Shown: positions 1-10,200 of the stretch, in pieces
Layout: every line of letters begins with the position of its first letter
Position numbering within the stretch: position 1 is the first letter of the stretch
NCBI RefSeq assembly: GCF_030407435.1
Contig: NZ_JASDDK010000002.1
Span: forward strand, 714,702-778,701
DNA from: Winogradskyella bathintestinalis
GTDB lineage: Bacteria > Bacteroidota > Bacteroidia > Flavobacteriales > Flavobacteriaceae
Length of the DNA stretch: 64,000 bases
Reading direction: 5' to 3'
The notes under the pieces: generated by a model
What the model was told of the DNA's origin: nothing
Seen by the model: the letters and a program-made list of their open reading frames with translations, nothing else
Databases searched by the model: none
Position numbers and translations under genes: made by a program

Positions 1-2
1 TA

Positions 3-485
3 AGTCCGCTGGGCGGGTATCCAGGTAACGACGATGACGGCAGAGCCATGCAAAAACAACGCCACCAACAAGAAATGCTAGAAGATTTTATTGCCGCTTA
101 TCACCATCTTAAAAATCATGAAAACTGTAACGGCAATGTGGGTGTTGTCGGCTTTTGTTTTGGGGGCTGGATTTCTAATATGATGGCGGTTCGCTTACCA
201 AACTTAGGAGCTGCTGTACCATATTATGGCAGACAACCAGAAACTGAAGATGTTGTAAAGATTAAAGCTCCGCTCCTACTTCAATACGCAGAATTAGACA
301 CTAGAGTAAATGAAGGATGGCCTGAATTTGAAAAAGCCTTAATCGAAAATGGTATAGACTATGAGGCTTATATTTATCCTGAAGTAAATCATGGTTTTCA
401 TAATAACACTACACCAAGGTATGATAAAGAAGCGGCAATGCTTTCTTGGGATCGTACTATCGCTTTTTTTAAGAAACATTTATAA
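3..485 (+). CDS. Dienelactone hydrolase family protein (5' end outside window)
   Basis: This is an alpha/beta hydrolase of the dienelactone hydrolase family. The reading frame is open to the left edge of the window, and the residues before the first ATG ([16 protein letters not shown], from base 3) match the family, so the gene starts outside the window and the ATG at 48 is internal. The catalytic triad of the family is visible: Cys in GFCFGG, Asp in ELDTRV and His in VNHGFH. Family members hydrolyse ester or lactone bonds and are usually cytoplasmic; the substrate cannot be told from this fragment. The next gene on the same strand starts 75 bases downstream and appears to have its own promoter. 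Confidence 0.88.
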   Translation, partial: SPLGGYPGNDDDGRAMQKQRHQQEMLEDFIAAYHHLKNHENCNGNVGVVGFCFGGWISNMMAVRLPNLGAAVPYYGRQPETEDVVKIKAPLLLQYAELDTRVNEGWPEFEKALIENGIDYEAYIYPEVNHGFHNNTTPRYDKEAAMLSWDRTIAFFKKHL

Positions 486-538
486 TAAAGTTCAGTTGAC
501 AAACCCTTAGTAAAGTTTTATAAATAGGGGAACTAACG

Positions 539-546
539 TATATTTG
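539..546 (+). promoter_or_regulatory. Candidate -7 promoter element (TATATTTG)
   Basis: This is a perfect match to the Bacteroidota -7 consensus TAnnTTTG, 14 bases before the start codon at 561. No TTG lies at the usual -33 distance (the nearest is at 496-498), so only half of the promoter is supported. Confidence 0.45.
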
Positions 547-560
547 CATCCCATTAAATT

Positions 561-2414
561 ATGGAAAATATGCAAGACTCAACGATGCTCAATTATTTAA
601 AATCTGTACTCATCAATATGCCAAGCGATTGGTTGAACCTCACCACGCATCGCCTAGATATTTACAATGAAAAGTTAGCAAAAACACAGTTTTTAGATCA
701 ATTTGAAAACTTATATACTAACAATATTTCAGAGTTATCAGCACTAAATGCCTTACCCACAGCTTACGACTATATTAGATTAGGACATCCGTTATCTTCA
801 GTTTTAGAATGGACAATTGGCAAGTTAAATAAGCTAAATGCAGAAAATGTGATTAGCTTTTCCTCGCAAACCATACCTGTTTTAGCTATTCTGAGAAAAA
901 ACTTAATGGAGGGTAAAAACACCCAAATCTTATACAAAGGTAACTTACCTAAATCTTTTGATGCGGAACTAATCAAACATGTTTACGGTTACGATTTTAG
1001 ACTTATAAAAACTGATGATGTAGATGCTATTCTTAAATTTGATGGCAGCACGGTTTTCATTTCGCAACAAGATCAATTTGGAACCATCAACCAAAATGCT
1101 AATATTGATTTTCATATTAATTTATATGAAAACCTTGGCAGTATTTTGATAGTTAATGGCACTCAAAATGATAATTATATTTCGGATATTCAGCATGTGC
1201 GACGTCGTGAAACCATTGCTATGACACCCTCAAATAGTTTAGTAGCATTACAATCTATCGCCAATCAATCTACTATCAATAATCCTCAAAACAATCTTGA
1301 AGCTAACAAAACAAGTGTTTTAAATTCAATTAAGAACATTACTGGCACCTCGGCAAAACCACTCGTTGGTTCTAGCGGATTATCTATTCAATACGCCATT
1401 ATGATGGGCTTGATTGATGATGCCATGCAAAACCACTGTGGAAAAACAATTAAATTCATCGTACCAACCAATTGCTATGGAGGCACTAATGACCAAGCCA
1501 GACGTGTTGCCGCTTGTTTAGAGCACGTTGAAGTGGTAGATTTAGAAGTCGATGGAGATAATGATATGGTAACAAGTTTAGAAACTGTATTATCTAAAAT
1601 CGCAAAGGAAGATGCCGTTCCTTATATCATTGCCGAAATTCCGACCAACCCAAGAGTTGAAGTGCCAGATTTACAACAGTTAAATGCAGTCTTAAGTCAA
1701 GAACGTAAAACTGCATCTAACAACATTGCTATTGACCCTGTTTTCATTTTAGATCAAACTTTCTGTCCCAATATTCAATTTTTAGCGGAAGGTGAAATTT
1801 TATCAACCGTTAGAGCTATTTCTTACGCAAGTGGCTCGAAATTTCCAAGTGGCGGAAAATGCACGGCGGGTTATTGTGTAGCTAATAAAAAAGCGGAATC
1901 CTTAATGCCTAAAATTGAGTTGCATTTAGAATTATGCGATAATGAAGCTACTGAACTTCAATATGAAATCTTAGCGAAACAAATGCCTTCTATGAACCAA
2001 AGAATCGCTGAGGCTTATAAAAACACAAGAGAATTCGTCAATTTTATTCAAGAAACATTACCTGAAGCTAAAATTAATTTTGTCTCAGAAGAACTTGCAG
2101 AACGCGGATTTACACCATCGGTTTTTTCATTAGATTTACCTACAAAAGGTAATACTGCTGAAGAAAAAGAAACCTTCAAAAGAGCATTGAATCATAAATT
2201 GATTGATTTAATGATTACCAAAATCCCAAATGACAGTAAGTACTGTGTAAGTTACGGACAACTGAAAGGTTGTTATTGGACCATTCCTGCAACCTCAACA
2301 CAAGGGACAACTAAAGAGAGCGATAAAGATTATATTGCCAGAGTTGCTTTATCTCCTAATTTGGATCTGGAATTACATAAAAAGGTATTTCAAGATTTTG
2401 TGGCCAGTATATAG
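561..2414 (+). CDS. PLP-dependent transferase, Cys/Met metabolism-like
   Basis: This is a 617-residue protein of the fold-type I PLP enzymes related to cystathionine gamma-synthase. The C-terminal two thirds carries the fold: a glycine-rich cofactor loop near SSGLSIQYA, the Asp region IAIDPVFILDQTF, and the PLP lysine in SGSKFPSGGK (Lys427). About 230 N-terminal residues come before this fold, which makes it much longer than an ordinary trans-sulfuration enzyme (about 390 residues). Long forms like this occur in Bacteroidota, but I know of no firmly established reaction. A second ATG lies at 570. It stands alone, with its own candidate promoter. Confidence 0.82.
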   Translation: MENMQDSTMLNYLKSVLINMPSDWLNLTTHRLDIYNEKLAKTQFLDQFENLYTNNISELSALNALPTAYDYIRLGHPLSSVLEWTIGKLNKLNAENVISFSSQTIPVLAILRKNLMEGKNTQILYKGNLPKSFDAELIKHVYGYDFRLIKTDDVDAILKFDGSTVFISQQDQFGTINQNANIDFHINLYENLGSILIVNGTQNDNYISDIQHVRRRETIAMTPSNSLVALQSIANQSTINNPQNNLEANKTSVLNSIKNITGTSAKPLVGSSGLSIQYAIMMGLIDDAMQNHCGKTIKFIVPTNCYGGTNDQARRVAACLEHVEVVDLEVDGDNDMVTSLETVLSKIAKEDAVPYIIAEIPTNPRVEVPDLQQLNAVLSQERKTASNNIAIDPVFILDQTFCPNIQFLAEGEILSTVRAISYASGSKFPSGGKCTAGYCVANKKAESLMPKIELHLELCDNEATELQYEILAKQMPSMNQRIAEAYKNTREFVNFIQETLPEAKINFVSEELAERGFTPSVFSLDLPTKGNTAEEKETFKRALNHKLIDLMITKIPNDSKYCVSYGQLKGCYWTIPATSTQGTTKESDKDYIARVALSPNLDLELHKKVFQDFVASI

Positions 2415-2556
2415 AGATTTTTCAATCTTAGGTCAGTCTGAGCGCAATTGTACACATTAGAAACTCTAATTATTAATTTTATACTGTACCTCATTGCATT
2501 ATTGGGACACCAATTTAATGATATTTTAAATCAAATAATTTTACAAATATATTTAG

Positions 2557-2859
2557 ATGGAAATTTTAGAGTGGATACAACATTGGTTTAAAGAGAACGC
2601 TGATGGCGAATGGGAAAAAGGGGATGCCATACAGATAACGACATTAGATGATCCATTAGGTTGGGATGTAGAAATTGATATTTCTAATACGTCAATTGCC
2701 AATCTTGACATTAAATGGATTCTTAATGAAAATGGTAAGCAGGATTGGTACGGTGTGAAAATTCAAAATAAAAGATTTAGGGCGGCTGGCGATGCCAAGA
2801 AATTAACCTTTCTATTGGGTTTATTTAGAGAAATGATTGAGAAAATTGAGAATGAGTAA
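2557..2859 (+). CDS. Imm53-family immunity protein, orphan
   Basis: This is a 100-residue acidic protein that resembles the Imm53 family. The signs are an N-terminal WIQHWF helix, the stretch ADGEWE, TLDDPLGWDVEIDIS in the middle, and a C-terminal helix. Imm53 proteins are predicted cytoplasmic antidotes of polymorphic toxins and normally sit directly after the toxin gene. Here no toxin or toxin C-terminus is adjacent: the upstream gene is a metabolic PLP enzyme and the downstream gene is on the other strand. It may be a retained orphan antidote or have a household role. A near-consensus -7 element (TATATTTA) lies just before the ATG. Confidence 0.75.
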   Translation: MEILEWIQHWFKENADGEWEKGDAIQITTLDDPLGWDVEIDISNTSIANLDIKWILNENGKQDWYGVKIQNKRFRAAGDAKKLTFLLGLFREMIEKIENE

Positions 2860-2890
2860 ATTAACACGTCAAATTGACAACCGTGTCGTT

Positions 2891-4495
2891 TTAAAATCCT
2901 AAAAAACGAAAGAAACGTCTAAAAAAGCCCTTATCCTTAGCTGAAATTTCAGCTACTGTATTTTCCTTAAATTCTAAAATAAACACTCCGAAATTATTTA
3001 AAGTTTTATTGGCTTGCCCCTGATTTAAGTTCATAGGAAAAATAATCTGACTGGTTTCATCCATAACCCCCGCTTTTAAAATTTGTTTAAAATTTTCTAC
3101 ATCTCTTATGGTGTAATTGGCAGCCTGGGCTATATTGTATTTAGAAAAATCTACCTTAACGTCTGCTCCATCTTTATTAAACAAAACCACTCTAAATTCA
3201 TTTGGTTTATTTACATTTTCTGTAATATCTAAAACATTATTTAAATCAAATGTTTTTATATGTTTCCAGTGACTATTCGCATCTAAATTAAAATTCAATT
3301 TCCAGTTTTCAAAATCATAACTTTTAATACTCCCATTTCTAAATGCCTTACTCTTTTTTGTATAATAAATATTATCGTTAAAATTCCATTTTAATGCATC
3401 AGGATTCACTAAATGAATGTAACCTGTATAAACTTTATTTCGTGTTAAGGTTAGTGACTTAGCGTATAATATTCGTAATGCATTATTTCTTCCTATAATA
3501 ATGTTGTTATCTACAACTACATTTTCTACAGGCGCTCCTTTGTGAAAACCAAGCGTTAAGGAAGCCGCATCTCCATTGATTTCATCCTTTTTAAAATTAG
3601 TATTATGATAAAGTATATTATTCCGTATTGTAATATTTTTGGCAATATTAACGCCGTTCCTATCGTCGGTAGCTACGATAATATTATCTACTGTCCGGTA
3701 ATGAGATGGTAAGCCACTATTAAAAATAACATTGTTTTCTAAGGTTATATTTTTCACCCAATCGGTATCAGCATGTTTCGCCGCTGACCAGACTTCAACA
3801 CCTTTATAATAATTATTAAAAATTATATTATCTCGTAAGATTCTGGTTTCAGTATCACTATTATTTTGAACATAAAACCCTTCGCCTATAGATTTACCTT
3901 CGGCAGTAAGCCCACCGTTGTTATAAACAATGCAGTTGGCAATTAATGTGCCTCCTGTATTTTTCCATGATCCAAAGCCAAGTCCCGGATTATTATGAAT
4001 CATTAAATTAATAAATTTACAATTCGTACCACTTAAGTGATTTATACCAACAACAAATTTCTTAAAGTCACCGTCTTTGTTGATTTGTCTGGTAAAATCA
4101 CCCAACCATGTTATTTCAAAATTTTGAAATATAACTCGAGAGCTTCGCACTTTCAAGGTTTGGTCTTCCGTAGAATCCACATTTCCGTTAAGCACTACCT
4201 TATCATTTTCATAAGCACTCACGGTTATATATTCATTTTCGATAGTACTATTTAATGTACTCGAAAACCGACCATTATAAATACCTTCATGTAACCAAAT
4301 GGTATCATTGCCATTTACAATTTTCGGTTTTTGGCTTAAAGCTGTTTGTAAGTCCCAAGGATTTTCTAAACTTCCGTTTCCAGATTTAGTTCCAGGTGTT
4401 TCTGGATGATTTTCAGGAAACACATGAAACTCTTGTTGTGCAAAAACTATAACGGCTGCAAGTGTTAAAGCTATGGATAGAAGTGTTTTCTTCAT
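2891..4495 (-). CDS. Secreted right-handed parallel beta-helix protein
   Basis: This is a 534-residue exported protein. Residues 1-19 form a clear signal peptide ending in VFAQQ. The body has repeated short strands with Asn ladders (for example ITLENNVIFNSG, ITIRNNILYHN, VVVDNNIIIG), as in right-handed parallel beta-helix proteins such as polysaccharide lyases and chondroitinase B-like enzymes. Residues 40-75 (NGSLENPWDLQTAL, then IWLHEGIYNG) form the usual N-terminal cap of such proteins. I see no identifiable catalytic set, so lyase activity is not claimed. The C-terminus is an aromatic-basic tail (FFRRFFRFLGF) and not a T9SS sorting domain. It lies downstream of mpl on the same strand, 72 bases apart. 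Confidence 0.78.
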   Translation of the reverse strand: MKKTLLSIALTLAAVIVFAQQEFHVFPENHPETPGTKSGNGSLENPWDLQTALSQKPKIVNGNDTIWLHEGIYNGRFSSTLNSTIENEYITVSAYENDKVVLNGNVDSTEDQTLKVRSSRVIFQNFEITWLGDFTRQINKDGDFKKFVVGINHLSGTNCKFINLMIHNNPGLGFGSWKNTGGTLIANCIVYNNGGLTAEGKSIGEGFYVQNNSDTETRILRDNIIFNNYYKGVEVWSAAKHADTDWVKNITLENNVIFNSGLPSHYRTVDNIIVATDDRNGVNIAKNITIRNNILYHNTNFKKDEINGDAASLTLGFHKGAPVENVVVDNNIIIGRNNALRILYAKSLTLTRNKVYTGYIHLVNPDALKWNFNDNIYYTKKSKAFRNGSIKSYDFENWKLNFNLDANSHWKHIKTFDLNNVLDITENVNKPNEFRVVLFNKDGADVKVDFSKYNIAQAANYTIRDVENFKQILKAGVMDETSQIIFPMNLNQGQANKTLNNFGVFILEFKENTVAEISAKDKGFFRRFFRFLGF

Positions 4496-4567
4496 AGTAG
4501 CGAAATTACAATTACTGTACCATGGTTATCTCAAAATTTAGAATCAGTTATTCTAAGTCTGAGACTC

Positions 4568-5926
4568 CTAAGTTCGTAGGAGTTGTTTTACTTCATCAAA
4601 ATCCAAACCTCCATAATTACCAGAACTCATTAAAAGCAACGACTTATTATCAAAATTCTGAGCAAACAAAAAGTCTTTAAATTCGGATGGATTCGTGTAA
4701 ATAATTAAATCATCACGTTCAAAAGCATTGGCGATTTGGTCTGTGGTGACTTCTTCTAGTTTTTTAATTTCCACCGCATGAGGCGAATAGAAAACTACAG
4801 CAACATCTGCTGCATCTAATGCACCTTTGTATTCTTTTAAGAACTCAGCATTTAAGCTGCTGTACGTATGCAATTCTAAACAAGCCACTAAAGTGCGGTC
4901 CCTATATTGTTCTTTTACGGCTTTCGTTGTGGCTTTAACTTTACTTGGCGAATGCGCAAAATCCTTATAGGCTACGCTTGTTTTAGATTCGGCAATTTTT
5001 TCTAAACGTTTGCTAGCCCCTTTAAAGGTTGCAATAGCTTCGTAAAAATCATCTTCATCAATTCCCATGTGTTGGCAAATCCATTTTGCACCAGCTAAGT
5101 TGTTTAAATTATGAGCTCCAAAAACTTCAATTGGCATCGGGCCTTCGGAAGTTTCCAATAACGTTTCCCCGTTTTTAACGGTATATTCTGGTGTTCTATA
5201 AGCAATTTTTCTAATCTGATTTTCTGAAGCCTCCACTACACGTTTAACGTCTAAATCTTCTTCATTATAATTAATGCTTCCTCCTGTAACAATAGAGTCT
5301 ACAAATATTTTGAATTGCTCCACATAGTTTTCATAAGTCGGAAATACGTTAATATGGTCCCAAGCTATGCCACTTAGTAACGCAATATTGGGTTTGTATA
5401 AATGAAATTTTGGTCGCCTATCAATAGGAGAACTTAAATATTCATCTCCTTCCAAAACGATAAAATCATTGTTATCGGTGAGTTTTACCATCACATCAAA
5501 ACCTTCGAGTTGTGCTCCTACCATATAATCTACATCTTTATCGTGATAATGCAATACATGTAAAATCATGGAAGTAATCGTAGTTTTTCCATGACTTCCA
5601 CCAATAACCACTCGTGTCTTATATTTGGATTGTTCGTATAAAAATTCTGGATAACTGTAGATTTTTAAATCGAGTTCTTGGGCTTTGAGCAATTCAGGAT
5701 TATCGGCTTTGGCATGCATACCCAATACCACAGCATCTAAATCTGACGTTATTTTTTCAGGATACCAACCAAAAGTTTCAGGTAGTATATTATAAGCTTC
5801 CAATCTTGATTTTGAAGGGTCGAAAATTTCATCGTCACTTCCGGTGACGTTATAACCCTTATTGTGAAGTGCTAAGGCTAAATTGTGCATTGCTGCACCG
5901 CCAATTGCTATAAAATGTACGTTCAT
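4568..5926 (-). CDS. mpl: UDP-N-acetylmuramate:L-Ala-gamma-D-Glu-meso-DAP ligase (Mpl)
   Basis: This is a Mur ligase family enzyme of 452 residues. Mpl recycles the cell wall tripeptide by ligating it directly to UDP-MurNAc with ATP in the cytoplasm. The N-terminal Rossmann segment begins HFIAIGGAAMHNLA, the ATP P-loop GGSHGKTT is at residues 109-116, and the later motifs LEGDEY, HINVF and AHSPSKVKAT are those of the family. The length agrees with Mpl, and the first residues distinguish it from MurC. It lies between a TPR protein gene and a beta-helix gene on the same strand. The start ATG is supported by the conserved beginning of the protein. Confidence 0.92.
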   Translation of the reverse strand: MNVHFIAIGGAAMHNLALALHNKGYNVTGSDDEIFDPSKSRLEAYNILPETFGWYPEKITSDLDAVVLGMHAKADNPELLKAQELDLKIYSYPEFLYEQSKYKTRVVIGGSHGKTTITSMILHVLHYHDKDVDYMVGAQLEGFDVMVKLTDNNDFIVLEGDEYLSSPIDRRPKFHLYKPNIALLSGIAWDHINVFPTYENYVEQFKIFVDSIVTGGSINYNEEDLDVKRVVEASENQIRKIAYRTPEYTVKNGETLLETSEGPMPIEVFGAHNLNNLAGAKWICQHMGIDEDDFYEAIATFKGASKRLEKIAESKTSVAYKDFAHSPSKVKATTKAVKEQYRDRTLVACLELHTYSSLNAEFLKEYKGALDAADVAVVFYSPHAVEIKKLEEVTTDQIANAFERDDLIIYTNPSEFKDFLFAQNFDNKSLLLMSSGNYGGLDFDEVKQLLRT

Positions 5927-6124
5927 GTAACAAATATCAACTTACAAATTTCAAATTCCAAATTCCACGAACTAATTTCTCAAAAGTTATTATACAGAGT
6001 TACACAGACCAGTATGCCAACAGGTAAGAAAAGCTCAGAAATTGACAAAAAACTGAATAAATAAATAACTTTTCACATAATTCACGAAGCTGCAATTTAA
6101 AGACTGAGGGCTTAGGATTGCAAT

Positions 6125-7069
6125 CTAAATCGTCTCCTTAAAATCTTGAAAAACTTCTAAATCTGGCAATCCAGCGATTGCCATATTTATCCATTCTAAA
6201 GCTTCTGCTGTGTTATCTCTATGCTTATTAATTTGGGCTAACCGGTAATAGGCCCATTCTTTTGGAACGCCGTCCTTTGCCGAATGATTTTTAAGATATA
6301 CTTTCAGCATGGTTTCACCTTTATCTAACTGAAGGTTATAATCAGCACACACTTTGCCTATTTGGTAATGCATGGCATTACGGCGGTGCTTGTCTTTAGC
6401 TTCCTCTAAATTGTCTATCGCTTTATGTGGTTGTTTTTGATCTTCATAGAATTCCGTTAGTTTATCATAACAAGTTACAGACCCGCCTACTTTAATAGCT
6501 AATTTATAATATTTTTCCGCCAATTCTGGTTCATCATCGTATTCGTAAACATAACCTTTAGCCAAATATCCATCTACTTTAGATAGCTCCTCTAACTGCT
6601 GCGCATAATTCAATGCTTTAGAAAAACTCCCCCCAATAATTCCAGGTAAGGTAACATATAATTCAACTAAAGCCCAACGAGCCTCAATATGATTTGGATC
6701 TAAAAGTACTGCTTTATGAAATGCATCCTTTACGTCACCAATAATCGCTAGGGCTTTTAATTTGCTAATGCTTAAAGCTTTCATCCCCAAAGCCCCACCA
6801 TATTTGTAATGATAATTGGCATTTTTAGGACGCTTTTGAGTTAAAATTTGATATTGTGCAATGGCAAAGTCCCATTTTTTTTGATAACCGTAAGCATCGC
6901 CTAATAGCTCAATAGCCTTTAAGTCGTTAGGATGAGCTTCTAAGAAAACAGTCATCTCTTTTTGTGCTTTTACAAATTCCTTCTTAACTAAAAAGGTTTC
7001 GGCATTAGTAATGGCATTCTGAGAAAAACAGAACGATGACAGCAATAAAACAAACAAAAATCTATTCAT
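6125..7069 (-). CDS. Exported tetratricopeptide repeat protein
   Basis: This is a 314-residue protein with a short signal peptide (MNRFLFVLLLSSFCFS) followed by tandem TPR-like helices. Repeats of the type A-x-Y-x-x-L...P-N-N are visible near residues 20-90 (HPNDLKAIELLGDAYGYQ, RPKNANYHYKYGGALG), 125-180 and 190-300. TPR proteins are scaffolds for protein contacts; this one should sit in the periplasm or on the outer membrane. No catalytic domain is seen. It begins a minus-strand run toward mpl, but the 198-base gap makes co-transcription uncertain. It starts close to the divergent alpha-2-macroglobulin gene. Confidence 0.82.
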   Translation of the reverse strand: MNRFLFVLLLSSFCFSQNAITNAETFLVKKEFVKAQKEMTVFLEAHPNDLKAIELLGDAYGYQKKWDFAIAQYQILTQKRPKNANYHYKYGGALGMKALSISKLKALAIIGDVKDAFHKAVLLDPNHIEARWALVELYVTLPGIIGGSFSKALNYAQQLEELSKVDGYLAKGYVYEYDDEPELAEKYYKLAIKVGGSVTCYDKLTEFYEDQKQPHKAIDNLEEAKDKHRRNAMHYQIGKVCADYNLQLDKGETMLKVYLKNHSAKDGVPKEWAYYRLAQINKHRDNTAEALEWINMAIAGLPDLEVFQDFKETI

Positions 7070-7089
7070 ATAAATATTGGTACTTGCGA

Positions 7090-7097
7090 CAAAAATA
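7090..7097 (-). promoter_or_regulatory. Candidate -7 promoter element (TATTTTTG) for the TPR gene
   Basis: Read on the minus strand this is TATTTTTG, a perfect TAnnTTTG match 20 bases upstream of the TPR gene start. The extended word TATTTTTGTCGC occurs again at 39299-39310. No clear -33 TTG is visible. Confidence 0.4.
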
Positions 7098-7219
7098 CAC
7101 TTTATTAACGCGCAGTATCCTCAACAAATTGTTAACTTCACTCATTGAAATAAGACATTAACTCAATTTGCCTGCTTTCGGAATACATTTTGCATGTATT
7201 TTGTAGAAAATATTACACT

Positions 7220-10200
7220 ATGAAATATTATATACCATTACTTATGATAATTTGCTTCGCTTCTTTTTCTGATGCTCAAAATGAATTTGAAAAACAATGG
7301 AAAGAAGTGACAAAACTGGAAGATAAAGGGCTTACCAAAAGTGCATCGGATTTAGTTGAAACCATTTATAAAAGTGCCATTAAAACTGAACATACGCAAC
7401 AGCGCATTAAAGCGCTTTTGCACATCAGTAAGTACATGCTAACGCTTGAAGAAGATGCACAGCTCAAGATCGTTAATCGGTTTAAGTCAGAAATTGATTC
7501 TACCGAAGACCTTGTCACCAAACATCTTTTAGAAAATATGTTGGCGACTATGTATTGGCAATATTTTCAGGACAGTCGTTACCAATTTTATAATCGATCT
7601 AAAACAACACAAAAAGTTAGCGACGATTTTAGAACATGGGATTTAGAAACTATTTTTAATGAAATCCATATTTATTTTCAACGCTCGCTGGAACATGAAA
7701 CGCTACTTCAACAAGAATCATTGCGTGATTATACCGTACTCTTAAATGAGCAGGAAAATTCTAAAGACTTTAGACCAACTTTATTTGATGTATTAAGTCA
7801 TAATGCACTAAGCTTTTATAAAACCGATGAAAACAGCATCACACAACCAGCATATAAATTTACAATAGATAACAAAGCATTTATTGCCGATAGTGACATT
7901 TTTATTGAGGTAAATTTAGCATATAAAGACACCTTATCATTACAACGTAATGCCCTGGAAATATATCAAAACTTACTAAGGTTTCATCGTAAAAACCAAA
8001 TTTCAAAAGCCTTTGTAGATGTAGATATAGAACGTTTAAATTTTGTAAAAGCACATGCTGTTTTTACAGGTGTAGATGATTTACTTCTCAGTACTTTAAA
8101 AGGGAAATCAGATCAATTTAAAAGTTCAGATTTATCCACTTTGTATGATTATAAAATTGCTACAATTTATCAAAAGCAAGGTAACTTGTACAATAACAAT
8201 CTAGGGGACAACGCTATAAATATTAAAAACCGTTGGAAATTAAAAGAAGCTGTAGAACTCTGCAATTTTGTAGTATCTAAATTCCCAAATAGTCTTGGTG
8301 CTCAAAAGTGTGAAGCGTTAAAAGCTCAAATCACTGAACCGAGTTTACAAATGCAAGCTGAAGAATTTATAGGGACTAATTCGCCTTCAAAAATCTTAGT
8401 GAGTTATAAAAACTTAAAACACTTAAATTTCAAAATTTATAAACTTTCAAAAAGTCAGTTAGACCGTTACAAGACTATTTATCGAGAAAATGAAAGGGAA
8501 GCATTTTTTAAAAATCTGAATCGTGTGGAATCGTTTTCGAGTCCATTAAAAACCGAAGGAGATTACCAAAACCATAGTACTGAAATTGTATTGCCGAATT
8601 TAACCAACGGATTATACCTTATTAAAGCAGAAACAAATTCTGATGATAGTGTTTATGCGATTGCCCATATCCAAGTTACCGATTTAGCCCTAATTGAAAG
8701 CTCTGAAAACGATATTAATATTTACCAAATTATCGACAGACACAACGGAAGTCCTATTACCAATACTACAGCTGAAGTATCTTATTCTAATAACCAAAAT
8801 GGTAATCAACTAACCAAAACGGTTACCACCGACCGCTATGGAAAATTTGAATTCAGAAAAGATAATAACTATTATAGAAATGTTCAAATAAAAATTATTT
8901 CTAAAAACGATATTGGTTATTTTGGAGATTACTACATTAATAACAAACGCTATCAAGATAAAAATAATGATACACAGTATCGAAATTTCTTATTTACGGA
9001 CCGTAGCATTTACAGACCAGGGCAAACCCTTTATTTTAAAGGTATCGCCACAAAATCTAAAAATGGCAATACTAAAGTTTCAGCTGATGAAGCTGCTAAA
9101 TTGCGATTGAAAAACGTTAATGGAGAAGTGGTCGGTGAACATTTATTAAAGACAAATGAGTTTGGTTCTGTTCATGGTGAATTTATAATACCAAACGACG
9201 GCTTAACTGGAAATTACACTATAGAAATGTTTTCGAACACCTCTAGTTATGCGCAAATCTCGGTTGAAGAATACAAACGTCCAAAATTCAAACCAGAATT
9301 TCAACCGATTACTGAAACCTTTAAAATAAATGATAGTATCACGGTAAAAGGAACAGCTATTGCTTTTGCAGGTAGTAATATTACAAATGCAAAGGTGGTT
9401 TATCGCGTAAAACGTAATATAAGATTTCCAGGTTGGTATTATTGGAGACGACCATATTTTAATGCTGAACCACAAGAAATCACTTTCGGAAACACCACAA
9501 CCAATGCTAAAGGCGAGTTCGAAATTACTTTTAAGGCCATTCCAGATGAAAGTGTTGCAAAAGACAACCTGCCTATTTTTAATTATGAAGTTACAGCGGA
9601 CATTACAGATGTAAATGGCGAAACCCGCTCTACCTCTACTATTGTTAATGTTGGCTATCATGCGATGACTATAAATATTGTTGCACCTCAAAAAATTGAC
9701 AAAGAAGAAAAGAACATAGAACTCACTTTAAATTCTCAGAATCTTAATGGTGAATTTGTACCAGTAAAAGGACAATTAAAAGTTTATAAGCTGAAAGCAC
9801 CAGATCGTGTTTTAAGGAAAAGACCGTGGCACGCACCAGATTATCAAACACTTTCAAAAGCCGAATTTATAAAATTATTTCCTCACGAACCTTACGATAA
9901 CGAAGGTCAATCATCCAATTGGCCAAAGGGAAAGGAAGTTTTTAAATATGAATTCGATACTGAAAAAGAGAAAACTATAACATTTAAAAAGCTAAATAAA
10001 TGGGAATCTGGTCAGTATATTATTGTTGCGGAAAGCGAAGATAAATTTGGGCAAATTGTAAAAGACCAAATTTTTACATCACTTTTTAGTAGTAAGGACA
10101 AAACCGTTACCGATAACCAATTATATGAAGCGCAATTAGACAAAGAGAATTACGACACCAGTACTATGGCAAAACTTTCTTTAGGTTCTGCAGCAAAAAA

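Noticed and set aside
4564-4583. 7-bp hairpin at the mpl stop as a terminator
   Set aside because: No T run follows on the minus strand and the hairpin overlaps the coding end.
9203-9691. 162-codon minus-strand frame inside the macroglobulin gene
   Set aside because: It lies wholly opposite a real gene, is rich in Cys and Ile in a random way and has no family features.
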